Source: JAUIET01 sp045106985 (lineage in GTDB: Bacteria; Pseudomonadota; Gammaproteobacteria; Pseudomonadales; JAUIET01). Taken from it: 64,000 bases of DNA. The first letter of the stretch is position 1; each line of letters begins with the position of its first letter. Of this stretch, positions 52,690 to 62,017 are shown in pieces. The notes beneath the pieces are model-generated. The model made no database searches. It saw only the letters and a program-made list of their open reading frames with translations, and was not told the origin of the DNA. The stretch lies in NCBI GenBank assembly GCA_045106985.1, contig JBGCFQ010000021.1:62001-126000 (forward strand). Reading direction: 5' to 3'. The translations under genes and the position numbers were made by a program.

Positions 52690-54090
52690 TCAAAACAGTT
52701 CATGTTTTTTACGATAAGCTTCGAAGTAATCATCAGCGCTTATCTCTCGAGGCTCAATCGTTCGAGCTACCCGAGTAATATTCATGAAGTGTTTGTAGTG
52801 AACATTTTCATCGGTAACGTTACCGCCCCAAGTGCCGCAACCCATCGACAGAGAAAACGGCAAACCGTTATCGAAACTGCCGCCAGTCGCAAAGCAGTGC
52901 GCCTGATTGACGATGACGCGACTAACCGGCAGTTCAAAGCCAAGCTCCAAGGCGCGATCGTCTATGCTGCTGTGCAAGCCAAGCGAATGACCCGCCCCTT
53001 GATAGCTAAAAATATCTCGCGCTATCTGTTTGGCGTGAGAAAAGTCTTTGGCGCGGTAAATGGTAAGAACCAATGACATTTTTTCGCCGGAGAATGGTGC
53101 ACTCTTGCCGGTGTTTGTCTCTTCTACCATTAGAAACGTCGCCTCGGCGCTTTCTTTGCGCGACAGGCCAACGATACTCGCCAGCTCACTGCAGGGCTTC
53201 GCCAACACGGCCGGGTTAAGCCGTCCCTCTTGCCACATCACTTCTTGTAACGATTGCTTTTCTTCAACGCTGAGCATGTCTGCGCCGCACCTAACGAGTG
53301 CAGCAATTGCATCGTCGTAAATACTGTCTAACACTATGAGCGAGTTTTCAGACGAACAGCTTGTCGCGTTGTCGAATGTTTTGGAGGCGGTTATCTTTGC
53401 AGCGGCGTCAGTAAGGTCTGCAGTTTCGTCAACTATAACGGCAACGTTTCCTGCGCCAACGCCAAACGCAGGAGTGCCGCTCGTATAGGCAGCTCGTACG
53501 TTATTCTGTGAGCCGGTCGCCACAATCAGATCTACTTGCTTAAGCAGTTCTTGGCTCAATTCCTTGTTTACCGGCGCAGGGAGTTGTTGAACCAGGTCCC
53601 TGGGCGCGTTGATGCGATCAAGTTCGGCATATATCAATTCGAGTAGTCGCGCACAACTAGGTTGCCCTTTTGGAGACGGCGAGAGAATAATGGCGTTCCT
53701 GCATTTCAGTGCATTCAGAATATTGTTCATCGGTGTGGCCACCGGATTTGTCGAAGGAACAATAACGCCCACTACGCCCACTGGCCGTGCGATTTCTACC
53801 AAGCCTAACTCAGGCTTCTCGTTTATGATGCCGACTGTTTTTGCATCTTGCAGATCGCGCAACAGCCCCAGAGTTTTACGATGGTTTTTGGTAATCTTAT
53901 CGGCGATTTTGCCCAAGCCTGTTTCTTCAACGGCTAGCGTAGCTAACCGCTCATTGTTCGCCGGTTTCATTAAGGCCCAGGCTGCAGCGGTTACTAGCTC
54001 ATCTACTTGTGCTTGCGAGTAGGAATCTATTTCTTTTTGCGCGCGGCGGGCATTGGCAACAAGGTGTTGCACTTGTTCAGCGGAGGTCAT
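52690..54090 (-). CDS. CoA-acylating aldehyde dehydrogenase (SauS-like)
   Basis: A 466-residue acylating aldehyde dehydrogenase. The nucleophile Cys is in DNATSCSSENSL and the NAD-binding Gly block is PAFGVGAGNVAV. The family turns an aldehyde, NAD and CoA into an acyl-CoA, or the reverse. Next to a sulfoacetaldehyde locus it resembles SauS (sulfoacetaldehyde dehydrogenase, acylating), which would link sulfoacetate and sulfoacetaldehyde. Acetaldehyde or other substrates cannot be excluded. The start is ATG 54090 (GTG 54108 also possible). It is convergent with pta and 29 bp downstream of the amidohydrolase gene. Confidence 0.82.
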   Translation of the reverse strand: MTSAEQVQHLVANARRAQKEIDSYSQAQVDELVTAAAWALMKPANNERLATLAVEETGLGKIADKITKNHRKTLGLLRDLQDAKTVGIINEKPELGLVEIARPVGVVGVIVPSTNPVATPMNNILNALKCRNAIILSPSPKGQPSCARLLELIYAELDRINAPRDLVQQLPAPVNKELSQELLKQVDLIVATGSQNNVRAAYTSGTPAFGVGAGNVAVIVDETADLTDAAAKITASKTFDNATSCSSENSLIVLDSIYDDAIAALVRCGADMLSVEEKQSLQEVMWQEGRLNPAVLAKPCSELASIVGLSRKESAEATFLMVEETNTGKSAPFSGEKMSLVLTIYRAKDFSHAKQIARDIFSYQGAGHSLGLHSSIDDRALELGFELPVSRVIVNQAHCFATGGSFDNGLPFSLSMGCGTWGGNVTDENVHYKHFMNITRVARTIEPREISADDYFEAYRKKHELF

Positions 54091-54119
54091 TATTAATTGC
54101 TCTTTCACTAAATATTTCT

Positions 54120-55895
54120 CTAACTATAGTCTGTCATTCTAACCAGTTTTCCTGGTCGCGCCGATGTTACTTCGTCGTTACTGATGACCTGCTTGCCCGA
54201 CACAAAAGTGGCTCGATAACCCGATACTGGCTGCAGTAGGCGCTGACCACCAGCTGGCAAGTCTTGAACCATTTTTGGCACACCCAAAGAAAGCTTCTCG
54301 TAGTCGATAATATTTATGTCGGCCTTCAGGCCTACCTTTAATTGACCTCTGTCATGCATGCCAAGGTAGCTCGCCCCATCACTGCTTAACATCTGAATGG
54401 CCCGGCTTAGTTCTATGCCGTCTTTGCCATGCTTTACGCGGTCACGAGTCCAGTGTGACAACAAATAAGTCGGGAAGCTTGCATCGCAAATTGTACCGAC
54501 GTGCGCGCCGCCGTCGGATAAGCCGGGTAGGGCTGCCGGGTGTTGCAGCATGGCATATACGTTGTCGTAGTTCATTTCTGTATAGTTATATACGGGGAAG
54601 TACAACAGCGAACGTCCGTCATCCTCTAGAAGCAAATCGTAACTTTTATCCCAGATGCTGACGTCATCTGCTCGGGCCATGCCGGCCACAGAACTCTCGC
54701 TGTTTTGTTCGTAATCCACTACACCATCACGCTCTAGCTTAAAATGTTTCTCTGCCAGTGCCTCATAGGAGGCTATTAATAAGTCGGTAATCTCCGGAAT
54801 TGGCGAGCCAGGCCCTGCCAGTTTAATCGGCGTCTCACTGAGCATTTTTTGCTTGAACTCTGGATCACGCATGGTGGCAACCCGCTCGCTGAGCGGCTTG
54901 TCCTTAATCGCTATATAGCTCGGGAATGCCATTAAAGGATGAAATGTGCATTCTAGTCCTAGAAAAACGCCGATCGCTCTGGGTGCCACTTGCAGATGTA
55001 CCCTGAGACCCTCGGCGTTAAGTTGTTCAACCCTATCTATAATTTTAAGCCAGTCATCGGGCGCAAAATCTCGCTGCATAAGTGACATTGAACAAGGACG
55101 ACCTTCGGACGCTCTAAAATAAGCCTCCATTAGCTCAAACTCGTATTCGAAATTATCTTGTGGTCGCACCATATCAAAATCGTTTACGGCTTGTAGTACG
55201 CCATGTGTCAAACCCTTGAAAGCTGCGCCTAAGCCGGCCAATTCCGCTTTGCCCGCTTCACTGGAAGGCGTCCATTCACCATCGACAGATTTATGTAAGT
55301 CGCTGCGACCGGTGCTAAAACCAACCGCGCCTGCTTCTAGCCCTTCGCGAACAATGGCTTGCATGGTCGCAACGTCTTCCTCTGTTGCGGGCTCGTCGAA
55401 CACGGCACGATCGCCCATGGCGAACACTCTAACCGGGTCGTGTGGAATGAGTACCGCAAAATCGATACTATGTGGAAGCTTCTCTATAGCATCCATGTAT
55501 TCGGGAAAGCTCTCCCAGTCCCACTGAATACCTTCATGCAGGGCTGTGCCAGGAATGTCTTCAACGCCTTCCATCAAACGAATCAACTTGTCTCTATCTT
55601 CTCTGCGACATGGAGCGAAGCCAACGCCGCAATTTCCCAGCACGGCAGTAGTTACGCCATGATTTACCGAGGGTTTTAGTTCTTCGTCCCAACTGATTTG
55701 ACCGTCGTAATGAGTATGCACATCAACAAAGCCGGGCGTCACAATTGCACCATTGGCATTAATAGTCTGATTTGCTTCTCCACTGCACTCGCCAATTTCG
55801 ACAATCTTGCCATTTTTCACAGCCACAGTTGCCGAATATGGGGCACTGCCAGTGCCATCAACAACAAGACCACCTTCAATTTTCAGATCAAACAC
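54120..55895 (-). CDS. N-acyl-D-amino-acid deacylase-type amidohydrolase
   Basis: Amidohydrolase-superfamily metallohydrolase of 591 residues related to D-aminoacylase. The metal motif GFVDVHTHYDGQ is near residue 56, followed by the family's GNCGVGFAPC with the conserved Cys. A C-terminal segment VGLKADINIIDY marks the typical composite beta-sandwich. The start is GTG 55895, with AGGAAG as ribosome-binding site. It is the first gene of a two-gene unit with the acylating dehydrogenase. Its placement suggests it might free an amine such as taurine from an N-acyl form; that is inference only. Confidence 0.83.
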   Translation of the reverse strand: MFDLKIEGGLVVDGTGSAPYSATVAVKNGKIVEIGECSGEANQTINANGAIVTPGFVDVHTHYDGQISWDEELKPSVNHGVTTAVLGNCGVGFAPCRREDRDKLIRLMEGVEDIPGTALHEGIQWDWESFPEYMDAIEKLPHSIDFAVLIPHDPVRVFAMGDRAVFDEPATEEDVATMQAIVREGLEAGAVGFSTGRSDLHKSVDGEWTPSSEAGKAELAGLGAAFKGLTHGVLQAVNDFDMVRPQDNFEYEFELMEAYFRASEGRPCSMSLMQRDFAPDDWLKIIDRVEQLNAEGLRVHLQVAPRAIGVFLGLECTFHPLMAFPSYIAIKDKPLSERVATMRDPEFKQKMLSETPIKLAGPGSPIPEITDLLIASYEALAEKHFKLERDGVVDYEQNSESSVAGMARADDVSIWDKSYDLLLEDDGRSLLYFPVYNYTEMNYDNVYAMLQHPAALPGLSDGGAHVGTICDASFPTYLLSHWTRDRVKHGKDGIELSRAIQMLSSDGASYLGMHDRGQLKVGLKADINIIDYEKLSLGVPKMVQDLPAGGQRLLQPVSGYRATFVSGKQVISNDEVTSARPGKLVRMTDYS

Positions 55896-55980
55896 GTCAT
55901 TGCTTCCTTTATCTCTAACAAGGATATTTTAACGTGTTACGGAGTCGCTTACACCAATAGGTTCACATTTAGACCGTTGA

Positions 55981-56724
55981 TTAAACGCGAGTGTCTTCTA
56001 TTAGTTGGGCGCCGCGCATGATTGAACCATGTCCTGGATACACGACCTTAAGGGGCAGCTGTTCTAAGGTATCAAGTGTCTGTTCGGTTTGGGAGGCGTT
56101 GGAATAGATTGCTGGCGTTACCAATCGGCCTAAACTACCACTTCCCAATAAGGTATCACCTGACAGTAAGCTTTGGCTGTCAGCATGATAAAAACACACG
56201 CTGTCCCAGGAGTGTCCTGGAGTGTGTATAACGCGCCAGTCGGCATACAGCGGGATAACATCGTTGGCTTGCAGGCGATGGTCTTCGAGTGTTTTTAGTG
56301 GCTTGTGCGGTGCGAGGGACCCACCATTGTAGCGAGCTTGTTGACGTGCTTCGATGTTGCGTTCTTTGCTCATATACATTTTCCAGGCCCGCGGGCGAAA
56401 TGCTTCACGTACACCAGTAGTAAATCGAGTAAACATTCCAAAAACATTGTTTTTGAGTTTGTGCGTTCTCGACCCAGCGGCAAATGGCAACGCTACATCG
56501 GCGTTGCAGAGTTGGGCAAGTTCAAAAACGCCACCCATGTGATCAGGGTCGTCGTGTGTGCAGGTAACCAAGCTAATGTCTGCTATGTTTCGCTTTAGCT
56601 CTTGTTCTACATAACCAAGCACATAGCGCTCGCAGCGAATAGCCACGTCAACAATCAACAGCTGGGTTTCATATTCAACAACGTAGCTGTTGACCAGCCG
56701 AGTCTTAACCAAGTGTATTTTCAT
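55981..56724 (-). CDS. metallo-beta-lactamase-fold hydrolase
   Basis: A 247-residue MBL-fold protein from the ATG at 56724; a longer frame to 56787 runs into the divergent P450 gene. The canonical HxHxDH motif reads HDDPDH, so the second metal-binding His is an Asp. The other ligands are present: PGHSWDS, LSGDTLLG and YPGHGS. It is probably still a one- or two-metal hydrolase of the glyoxalase II-like group. The substrate is unknown. The gene diverges from a cytochrome P450 with 50 bp between starts. Confidence 0.82.
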   Translation of the reverse strand: MKIHLVKTRLVNSYVVEYETQLLIVDVAIRCERYVLGYVEQELKRNIADISLVTCTHDDPDHMGGVFELAQLCNADVALPFAAGSRTHKLKNNVFGMFTRFTTGVREAFRPRAWKMYMSKERNIEARQQARYNGGSLAPHKPLKTLEDHRLQANDVIPLYADWRVIHTPGHSWDSVCFYHADSQSLLSGDTLLGSGSLGRLVTPAIYSNASQTEQTLDTLEQLPLKVVYPGHGSIMRGAQLIEDTRV

Positions 56725-56774
56725 CTGTCGAACATTATACTCGGCTTGCCTCAAAGAAAGATGGATAGAAACCA

Positions 56775-58019
56775 GTGCGTGCACCACTATACTCCAGCCA
56801 AGCTGACGAACTGCTAAGTGAACATGCGATCCTTAACCCACATGCGCTTTACGACCGACTACGCTGCTCTTCACCCGTAGCGAGAATTGCCGAGTCTGGT
56901 GTGCACCTGGTTACTAGCTGGGAGCTAGTGCACGAGGCGCTTGATCGCGAATCAGACTTTTCAGCGAATTTAACGGGCGTACTGTATCGAGGGGCTGATG
57001 GTCAACCGGCTTGTTTTGAGTTGCCTCAGTCGGTGGCTACAGCGGTTATTGCGACAGCTGATGAGCCACGTCATTCAGTACACCGTGCATTGCTACAAGC
57101 TAGATTTACACCAAGCTCAATCGCCTCATTTGAACAACCTGTAAAGCAATGGGCCGATCAGGTACTGTCGCCTCTGATTGCTGCTGGGGGCGGTGATGCA
57201 ATGGATGCCTGCGAAAGGGTGCCGGCTCTAGTGGTTGCACATTTGTTAGGCTTGCCAGTGGAAGACGTGGATGATTTTCGTGTTTGGGCCATGATGGGTG
57301 GCGATATGTTGGCAGGGGAAGTGACAGGTGAAGGACTCACCTTTCTTGCAACTGAGACTGCGCGAATGTCGGACTATTTGGGGCGCCATTTCGATAGTGC
57401 CTTTGATAACATAAGCAGTGAGTCCGATGCCCCTCTGATGCATACGCTTGCCGCAGGTGTGCAGGCAGGTCAAATATCACGTGAAGAAGCGCTAGGAATC
57501 GCCATCGTCTTGTTTGGCGCGGGCGGTGAAAGTACGGCCGCATTGATTGCATCATGCTTCAAGATCTTGGCTGAACGCCCCGATCTTTTTCAGCAATTGC
57601 GAGTTGAACGTTCGCTGATTAACCGCTTTGTGGAGGAGGTAGTTCGGCTGGAATCGCCGTTTAAATTTCACTATAGATCGGTCAAAACGGAATGTGAATT
57701 GGGCGGCTATGCCTTGCAACCCGGTGATCGATTGATGTTGGTTTGGGCCGCTGCTAATCGAGATGGGCAGGCATTGCCAGAAGCGCATGCGCTTCGCCTT
57801 GATCGTAAGCATGCGAAGCAGCATACGGGCTTTGGCCGTGGGGCGCATTTTTGTATTGGCGCTGTACTCGCTAGATTAGAAGCGAAAATTATGATTGAGT
57901 GTTTGTTAGATGGCGCGGAGACTATAGAGCTGGTTGCACAAGGTGCGGCTTATGCGAATAGTATATTTGTGCGGCGTCTAAACAAGCTTCAATTGAATAT
58001 ACGCGAGCGTGTTGTGTAA
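56775..58019 (+). CDS. cytochrome P450
   Basis: Soluble bacterial P450 of 414 residues. The haem ligand Cys360 is in FGRGAHFCIGAVLARLEA, the oxygen-activating I-helix reads FGAGGESTAAL and the ExxR pair is EVVR. The N terminus is short, without a membrane anchor. No ferredoxin or ferredoxin reductase gene lies beside it, so redox partners must come from elsewhere. The start is GTG 56775. It is divergent from the MBL-fold gene, with which it may share regulation. The substrate is not predictable. Confidence 0.92.
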   Translation: MRAPLYSSQADELLSEHAILNPHALYDRLRCSSPVARIAESGVHLVTSWELVHEALDRESDFSANLTGVLYRGADGQPACFELPQSVATAVIATADEPRHSVHRALLQARFTPSSIASFEQPVKQWADQVLSPLIAAGGGDAMDACERVPALVVAHLLGLPVEDVDDFRVWAMMGGDMLAGEVTGEGLTFLATETARMSDYLGRHFDSAFDNISSESDAPLMHTLAAGVQAGQISREEALGIAIVLFGAGGESTAALIASCFKILAERPDLFQQLRVERSLINRFVEEVVRLESPFKFHYRSVKTECELGGYALQPGDRLMLVWAAANRDGQALPEAHALRLDRKHAKQHTGFGRGAHFCIGAVLARLEAKIMIECLLDGAETIELVAQGAAYANSIFVRRLNKLQLNIRERVV

Positions 58020-58020
58020 C

Positions 58021-58653
58021 TTAGCTCTTGTTTGCCGAGCGGGATTCGGCGCGATAGGCTTTGGCTATTAGCTGGGCTGTATCTTCTACATACTCTTTAA
58101 CTGTTTCGCCTTTGTCTCGCGCTTGGTTTACCACGGTATCTTCGACAAGCGTAATAGCGTTTACTTCGCCTCGTTGCAGGCCATCTGAGCCCTTAGCAGG
58201 CTTGAGTCTGATCTTGGTATCAAAAAATGAAATACCTTCGTCTACGCCAACCAAAATTCTTATATTTGCCGTCTTTTTTTGGTAGTGAGTAATCACTCCA
58301 GCAACTACAATTGCAGAGTCGTGATTTGAGCGCTTACTCTTCTTTGCTTGCTTTTCACTTAACACGTTGTCGAACGCATCTTGCTCTTCCAACTTGTCGA
58401 GAAAGCGTGCGGCGAGTTCTTTGCGCACAGACTTCTTGACCTTTCCATCGGTGCCGTTTTCAAAATCAAGCACAACCGCCGTTGATCGTGTTTCCATGTG
58501 CTCGGCGACCGAGTCGTGCACCTTGTGCAAGTCAGGCGTATTCTCTGCCTTCAATGTCGCTGATTGAATAAGCAACACGGAAACAAATGGCAGAAAAAAG
58601 GCGCGTACATTGTGCGCACAGGTAGTTTTGGTTTTGCTTGTTTGGGATGGCAT
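58021..58653 (-). CDS. secreted protein resembling DUF4410
   Basis: A 210-residue protein with a signal-peptide-like N terminus (about residues 15-36) and a mature domain carrying VVAGVITHYQKKTANIRILVG and FFDTKIRLKPAKG. These resemble the DUF4410 lipoprotein-type family, which has no assigned function. A lipobox cysteine is not seen at the expected cleavage site. It is convergent with the P450 gene (1 bp apart) and diverges from the enoyl-CoA hydratase-family gene. The family assignment is tentative. Confidence 0.6.
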   Translation of the reverse strand: MPSQTSKTKTTCAHNVRAFFLPFVSVLLIQSATLKAENTPDLHKVHDSVAEHMETRSTAVVLDFENGTDGKVKKSVRKELAARFLDKLEEQDAFDNVLSEKQAKKSKRSNHDSAIVVAGVITHYQKKTANIRILVGVDEGISFFDTKIRLKPAKGSDGLQRGEVNAITLVEDTVVNQARDKGETVKEYVEDTAQLIAKAYRAESRSANKS

Positions 58654-58850
58654 TTGCGATGCTCTTCGAATAAGTTGCTCAATTAATAGACTAGGCTATT
58701 GGTTGAAATTTGTTCGTTGACGGGCTTTTTCTTTTCAGCGTTTCGGGCGAAATGTGACCGATTGCACAGTTGACGGCAGTCAGGAGCTACCAGATACTGC
58801 GCGACATTTCTGGCATAACCCCAGTACCTTCACACAAAGGGCGACCTGAT

Positions 58851-59654
58851 ATGAATGACGACGTAATGATTGAAGTAACGGATGGTGTCGCATTGGTTAC
58901 TCTGAACAGACCTGAAGCCTTGAACACCTTTAATTATGGCGTGCTCGAAGGTCTTGGAGCCGCATACAAGCGTTGTGACGAGGACGATGAAATTCGCTGT
59001 GTTGTGGTCACAGGTGCTGGTCGCGCATTCTGTGCTGGCGCAGATCTATCTGGTGGCGGCGAGACTTTCGATAGCTCAGATAGGGAGGATATTTCTTCCT
59101 GCCCCCTTGCCATGCAAGCCTGGGAAGTCCGCAAACCAGTGATTGCAGCCTGCAACGGTCATGCAATAGGCGTGGGTATGGGAATTGCCGCGCAATGTGA
59201 TATACGAATTGTTGCTGCGGAGGCTAAGTACGGCTTTCTGCAGAACCGACGTGGGGTCGTGGTTGATTTTGGAATGTCGTGGTTACTACCTCGGCTAGTT
59301 GGGTTTGAGAAAGCTTTTGAGTTGTTGGTCCGAGCTCAACGGATGTCGGGGGCCGATGTTGTTGAGGCGGGTTTGGCTAGCCGATGCGTGCCCGCAGAAG
59401 AGGTTCTTCAGGTAGCACTGGAAATGGCCGCTGACTACGCTGACAATTGCGCTCCATTGGTAAGCGGATTACACAAGCGCTTATTATGGAAAGGTTTAGA
59501 CAGCAATTTCGAATCCGCAGTTGCAGATGAATCTTTAGCCCTCAATCACAGCATGCGTAAGCCCGATGCGCTTGAAGGCGGCGTGGCATACTTTGAAAAA
59601 AGAACACCTCAATGGACTGGCAGTGTGAATAAGGATTGGCCTGAAGGCTTATAA
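58851..59654 (+). CDS. enoyl-CoA hydratase/isomerase family protein
   Basis: Crotonase-fold protein of 267 residues from the ATG at 58851, with an AAAGGG ribosome-binding site 9 bp upstream. The oxyanion-hole segments AGRAFCAGADLSGGG and the substrate loop QNRRGVVVDFGMSWLLPR are clear. The Glu pair of classical enoyl-CoA hydratase is not evident (an Asn and an Asp occupy comparable positions), so isomerase, hydrolase or other crotonase chemistry is possible. It overlaps rfbD tail-to-tail by 6 bp. Confidence 0.85.
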   Translation: MNDDVMIEVTDGVALVTLNRPEALNTFNYGVLEGLGAAYKRCDEDDEIRCVVVTGAGRAFCAGADLSGGGETFDSSDREDISSCPLAMQAWEVRKPVIAACNGHAIGVGMGIAAQCDIRIVAAEAKYGFLQNRRGVVVDFGMSWLLPRLVGFEKAFELLVRAQRMSGADVVEAGLASRCVPAEEVLQVALEMAADYADNCAPLVSGLHKRLLWKGLDSNFESAVADESLALNHSMRKPDALEGGVAYFEKRTPQWTGSVNKDWPEGL

Positions 59655-60515
59655 TACCTTAAGTACTAATTTCAGTTCTTCCTGCCAGTTACAGGGCACA
59701 ATTCCTGGTAGCTTTTTTTCGCTCAGCATTTGAGAGTTTGCAGGTCTTGCCGCAGGTGTTGGGTACTCTGAGGAGCTGATAGCATTAACCTTTGGCGATT
59801 TCGACAGTTTACCCATTTGAGTGGCTTGAACGAAGATTTCTTCTGCAAAGCTGTGCCAGCTTGTAAACGGACCGCTTTGAAAATGATATGTGCCCCAGGG
59901 AACGTCTTCGCCGGCGTGAATGTTCTGAGCGATAGTAATTAGGTTCTCTGCGATGCTTCTGGCGGCGGTCGGTGCACCAAGTTGATCGGCCACCACATTT
60001 AGTTCATCACGCTCACCACCTACCCTAAGCATTGTTTTAACGAAATTTGCTCCATAGCGCCCAAACACCCAGCTCACGCGTAAAATGATGTGCTTATGCC
60101 ACGCTTCGTTCAGTGCTAGTTCGCCAGCTAATTTCGACGCCCCGTACACTCCTTGCGGATCGGTTGCATTCGATTCGAGATAGGGCTTGGTCTGTGACCC
60201 ACTAAAGACGTAATCGGTAGACACGTGCAACATGGGGATGTCGGCTGAAGAACAGGCATTAGCGAGGTACTTTACCCCATCGCAATTGATGGCATAGGCA
60301 CGTACTTCTTCTTCTTCGGCCTTGTCCACCGCTGTGTAGGCCGCACAATTGATGACGATATCTGGAGAATGCTTGGCTAGTTGTGCCTTAATTGCAGCTG
60401 CATTGGTGATATCAAGTTCAGAGGAACCTAAGCAAATACATTCAAGCGTTGGCGAATTCCAGTGTGAAAATTCGGACCCAAGCTGACCTGAACCGCCAGC
60501 CACTAATATTTTCAT
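59649..60515 (-). CDS. rfbD: dTDP-4-dehydrorhamnose reductase
   Basis: Final enzyme of dTDP-L-rhamnose synthesis, 288 residues, extended SDR fold. The nucleotide motif GGSGQLGSE is at residues 7-15 and the catalytic Y-x3-K is in YGASKLAGE. HVSTDYVFSG and GAPTAARSIAE are typical of RmlD. Last gene of the rfbB-rfbA-rfbC-rfbD unit, 49 bp after rfbC. Confidence 0.94.
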   Translation of the reverse strand: MKILVAGGSGQLGSEFSHWNSPTLECICLGSSELDITNAAAIKAQLAKHSPDIVINCAAYTAVDKAEEEEVRAYAINCDGVKYLANACSSADIPMLHVSTDYVFSGSQTKPYLESNATDPQGVYGASKLAGELALNEAWHKHIILRVSWVFGRYGANFVKTMLRVGGERDELNVVADQLGAPTAARSIAENLITIAQNIHAGEDVPWGTYHFQSGPFTSWHSFAEEIFVQATQMGKLSKSPKVNAISSSEYPTPAARPANSQMLSEKKLPGIVPCNWQEELKLVLKVL

Positions 60516-60564
60516 TATTAATGTTCTCGTTGAGTCGTTAGAAAAATGTCTGCTAAAAAGGCGG

Positions 60565-61101
60565 CTATGAGTTGTGCAGTTCGCTTAGTGTTGGAAGAAC
60601 AGCGTCCTTCCCAGACAATTGCGGATCGGCGATTGGCCATTCGATTCCGACTTCCGGATCATTCCAAATGATGCCACCTTCATCTGCCGGATTATAGTAG
60701 TCGGTACACTTGTACTGAAAGTCAGCGATATCACTGGTAACAACAAAACCGTGAGCATAGCCCGGCGGAACCCAGAATAGTTTATGGTTCTCTTCGGTGA
60801 GTTCTATGCCAACGTATTGTCCGCAGGTATTGGATAGCGGGTTAATGTCGACTGCAACATCATAAACGCTGCCGCGGGTTACCCTAACTAATTTTCCTTG
60901 AGGTTGGGTTACTTGAAAGTGCAGGCCGCGTAATACTCCGCGTTGAGATCGTGAGTGATTATCTTGTACGAATGGTTGAGTAATTCCTGCGTCTCTAAAT
61001 TGGTTTTCGCGGTAGCTCTCTAGGAAAAATCCACGGTGGTCGCCATGAACTTTGGGTTCAATGATTAGCACGCCATCCAGTTTTGTTTCTATGACTTTCA
61101 T
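60565..61101 (-). CDS. rfbC: dTDP-4-dehydrorhamnose 3,5-epimerase
   Basis: Cupin-fold epimerase of 178 residues, third step of dTDP-L-rhamnose synthesis. The catalytic His lies in HSRSQRGVLRGLHFQ, and the conserved PGYAHGF (near residue 113) and KCTDYYNP segments are present. Its ATG overlaps the rfbA stop by four bases. Confidence 0.94.
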   Translation of the reverse strand: MKVIETKLDGVLIIEPKVHGDHRGFFLESYRENQFRDAGITQPFVQDNHSRSQRGVLRGLHFQVTQPQGKLVRVTRGSVYDVAVDINPLSNTCGQYVGIELTEENHKLFWVPPGYAHGFVVTSDIADFQYKCTDYYNPADEGGIIWNDPEVGIEWPIADPQLSGKDAVLPTLSELHNS

Positions 61102-61976
61102 AGCTCTGTTTTTCCACTTGCTACTTTCATTAGGTATTGGCCGTAATTCGTTTTTCCCAACAGCTCTGCTTCATGCAGCAGTTGTTCTTTATTGATCCAG
61201 CCTTGTAAAAAAGCTATTTCCTCAAGGCAGGCGACTTTTAGCCCTTGTCTTAGTTCAATTGTTCGAACGAATTGCGCGGCGTCCATTAGGCTGTCATGGG
61301 TTCCTGTATCTAACCATGCAAAGCCACGGCCCAAGCGTTTCACACTCAAGGAGCCTGCCTCAAGATAGGTCGAATTTACGGACGTTATTTCTAGCTCGCC
61401 GCGTGAACTGGGTTCGATTTGCTTTGCGATACTGATAACATCGTTGTCGTAAAAATAAAGCCCGGTTACCGCATAGTCAGATTTAGGTTCTTCTGGCTTT
61501 TCTTCTATAGAAATCGCCTTCCCGGCTGTATCAAACTCAACCACACCAAAACGATGTGGATCATCGACAAGATAACCAAACACAGTCGCGCCTGTTTTTT
61601 GATTAGCAGCTTGCTCTAGGGTTGTTGAGAAATGTTCGCCATAGAATATGTTGTCACCCAAAACCAGGCAAACACTGTCATTGCCAATAAAACTTTCGCC
61701 AATAATAAACGCCTGAGCCAGACCGTCAGGAGAAGGTTGCTCGGCGTAGCTAAAGTTAACACCGAAATTTTCCCCGTCGCCCAACATACGTTGGAAATAA
61801 GGTAAGTCCACTGGCGTGGATATTATTAGGATGTCTTGAATGCCCGCCAACATCAGTGTCGACAGCGGGTAATAGATCATCGGTTTGTCGTATACCGGTA
61901 GCAGTTGCTTCGATACGCCGCGTGTGACCGGGTGCAGTCTTGTCCCTGAGCCTCCTGCCAAAACGATTCCTTTCAT
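61098..61976 (-). CDS. rfbA: glucose-1-phosphate thymidylyltransferase
   Basis: First step of dTDP-rhamnose synthesis; 292 residues. The nucleotide-binding signature GGSGTRLHPVTRGVSKQ is at the N terminus, followed by PMIYYPLS and the metal-binding LGDNIFYG. Length and motifs match RmlA. Gap of 41 bp to rfbB and 4-bp overlap with rfbC. Confidence 0.95.
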   Translation of the reverse strand: MKGIVLAGGSGTRLHPVTRGVSKQLLPVYDKPMIYYPLSTLMLAGIQDILIISTPVDLPYFQRMLGDGENFGVNFSYAEQPSPDGLAQAFIIGESFIGNDSVCLVLGDNIFYGEHFSTTLEQAANQKTGATVFGYLVDDPHRFGVVEFDTAGKAISIEEKPEEPKSDYAVTGLYFYDNDVISIAKQIEPSSRGELEITSVNSTYLEAGSLSVKRLGRGFAWLDTGTHDSLMDAAQFVRTIELRQGLKVACLEEIAFLQGWINKEQLLHEAELLGKTNYGQYLMKVASGKTEL

Positions 61977-62017
61977 TGAGTTTCCTTATTATTTTATCTT
62001 AAATTTGTTGAGTCATT

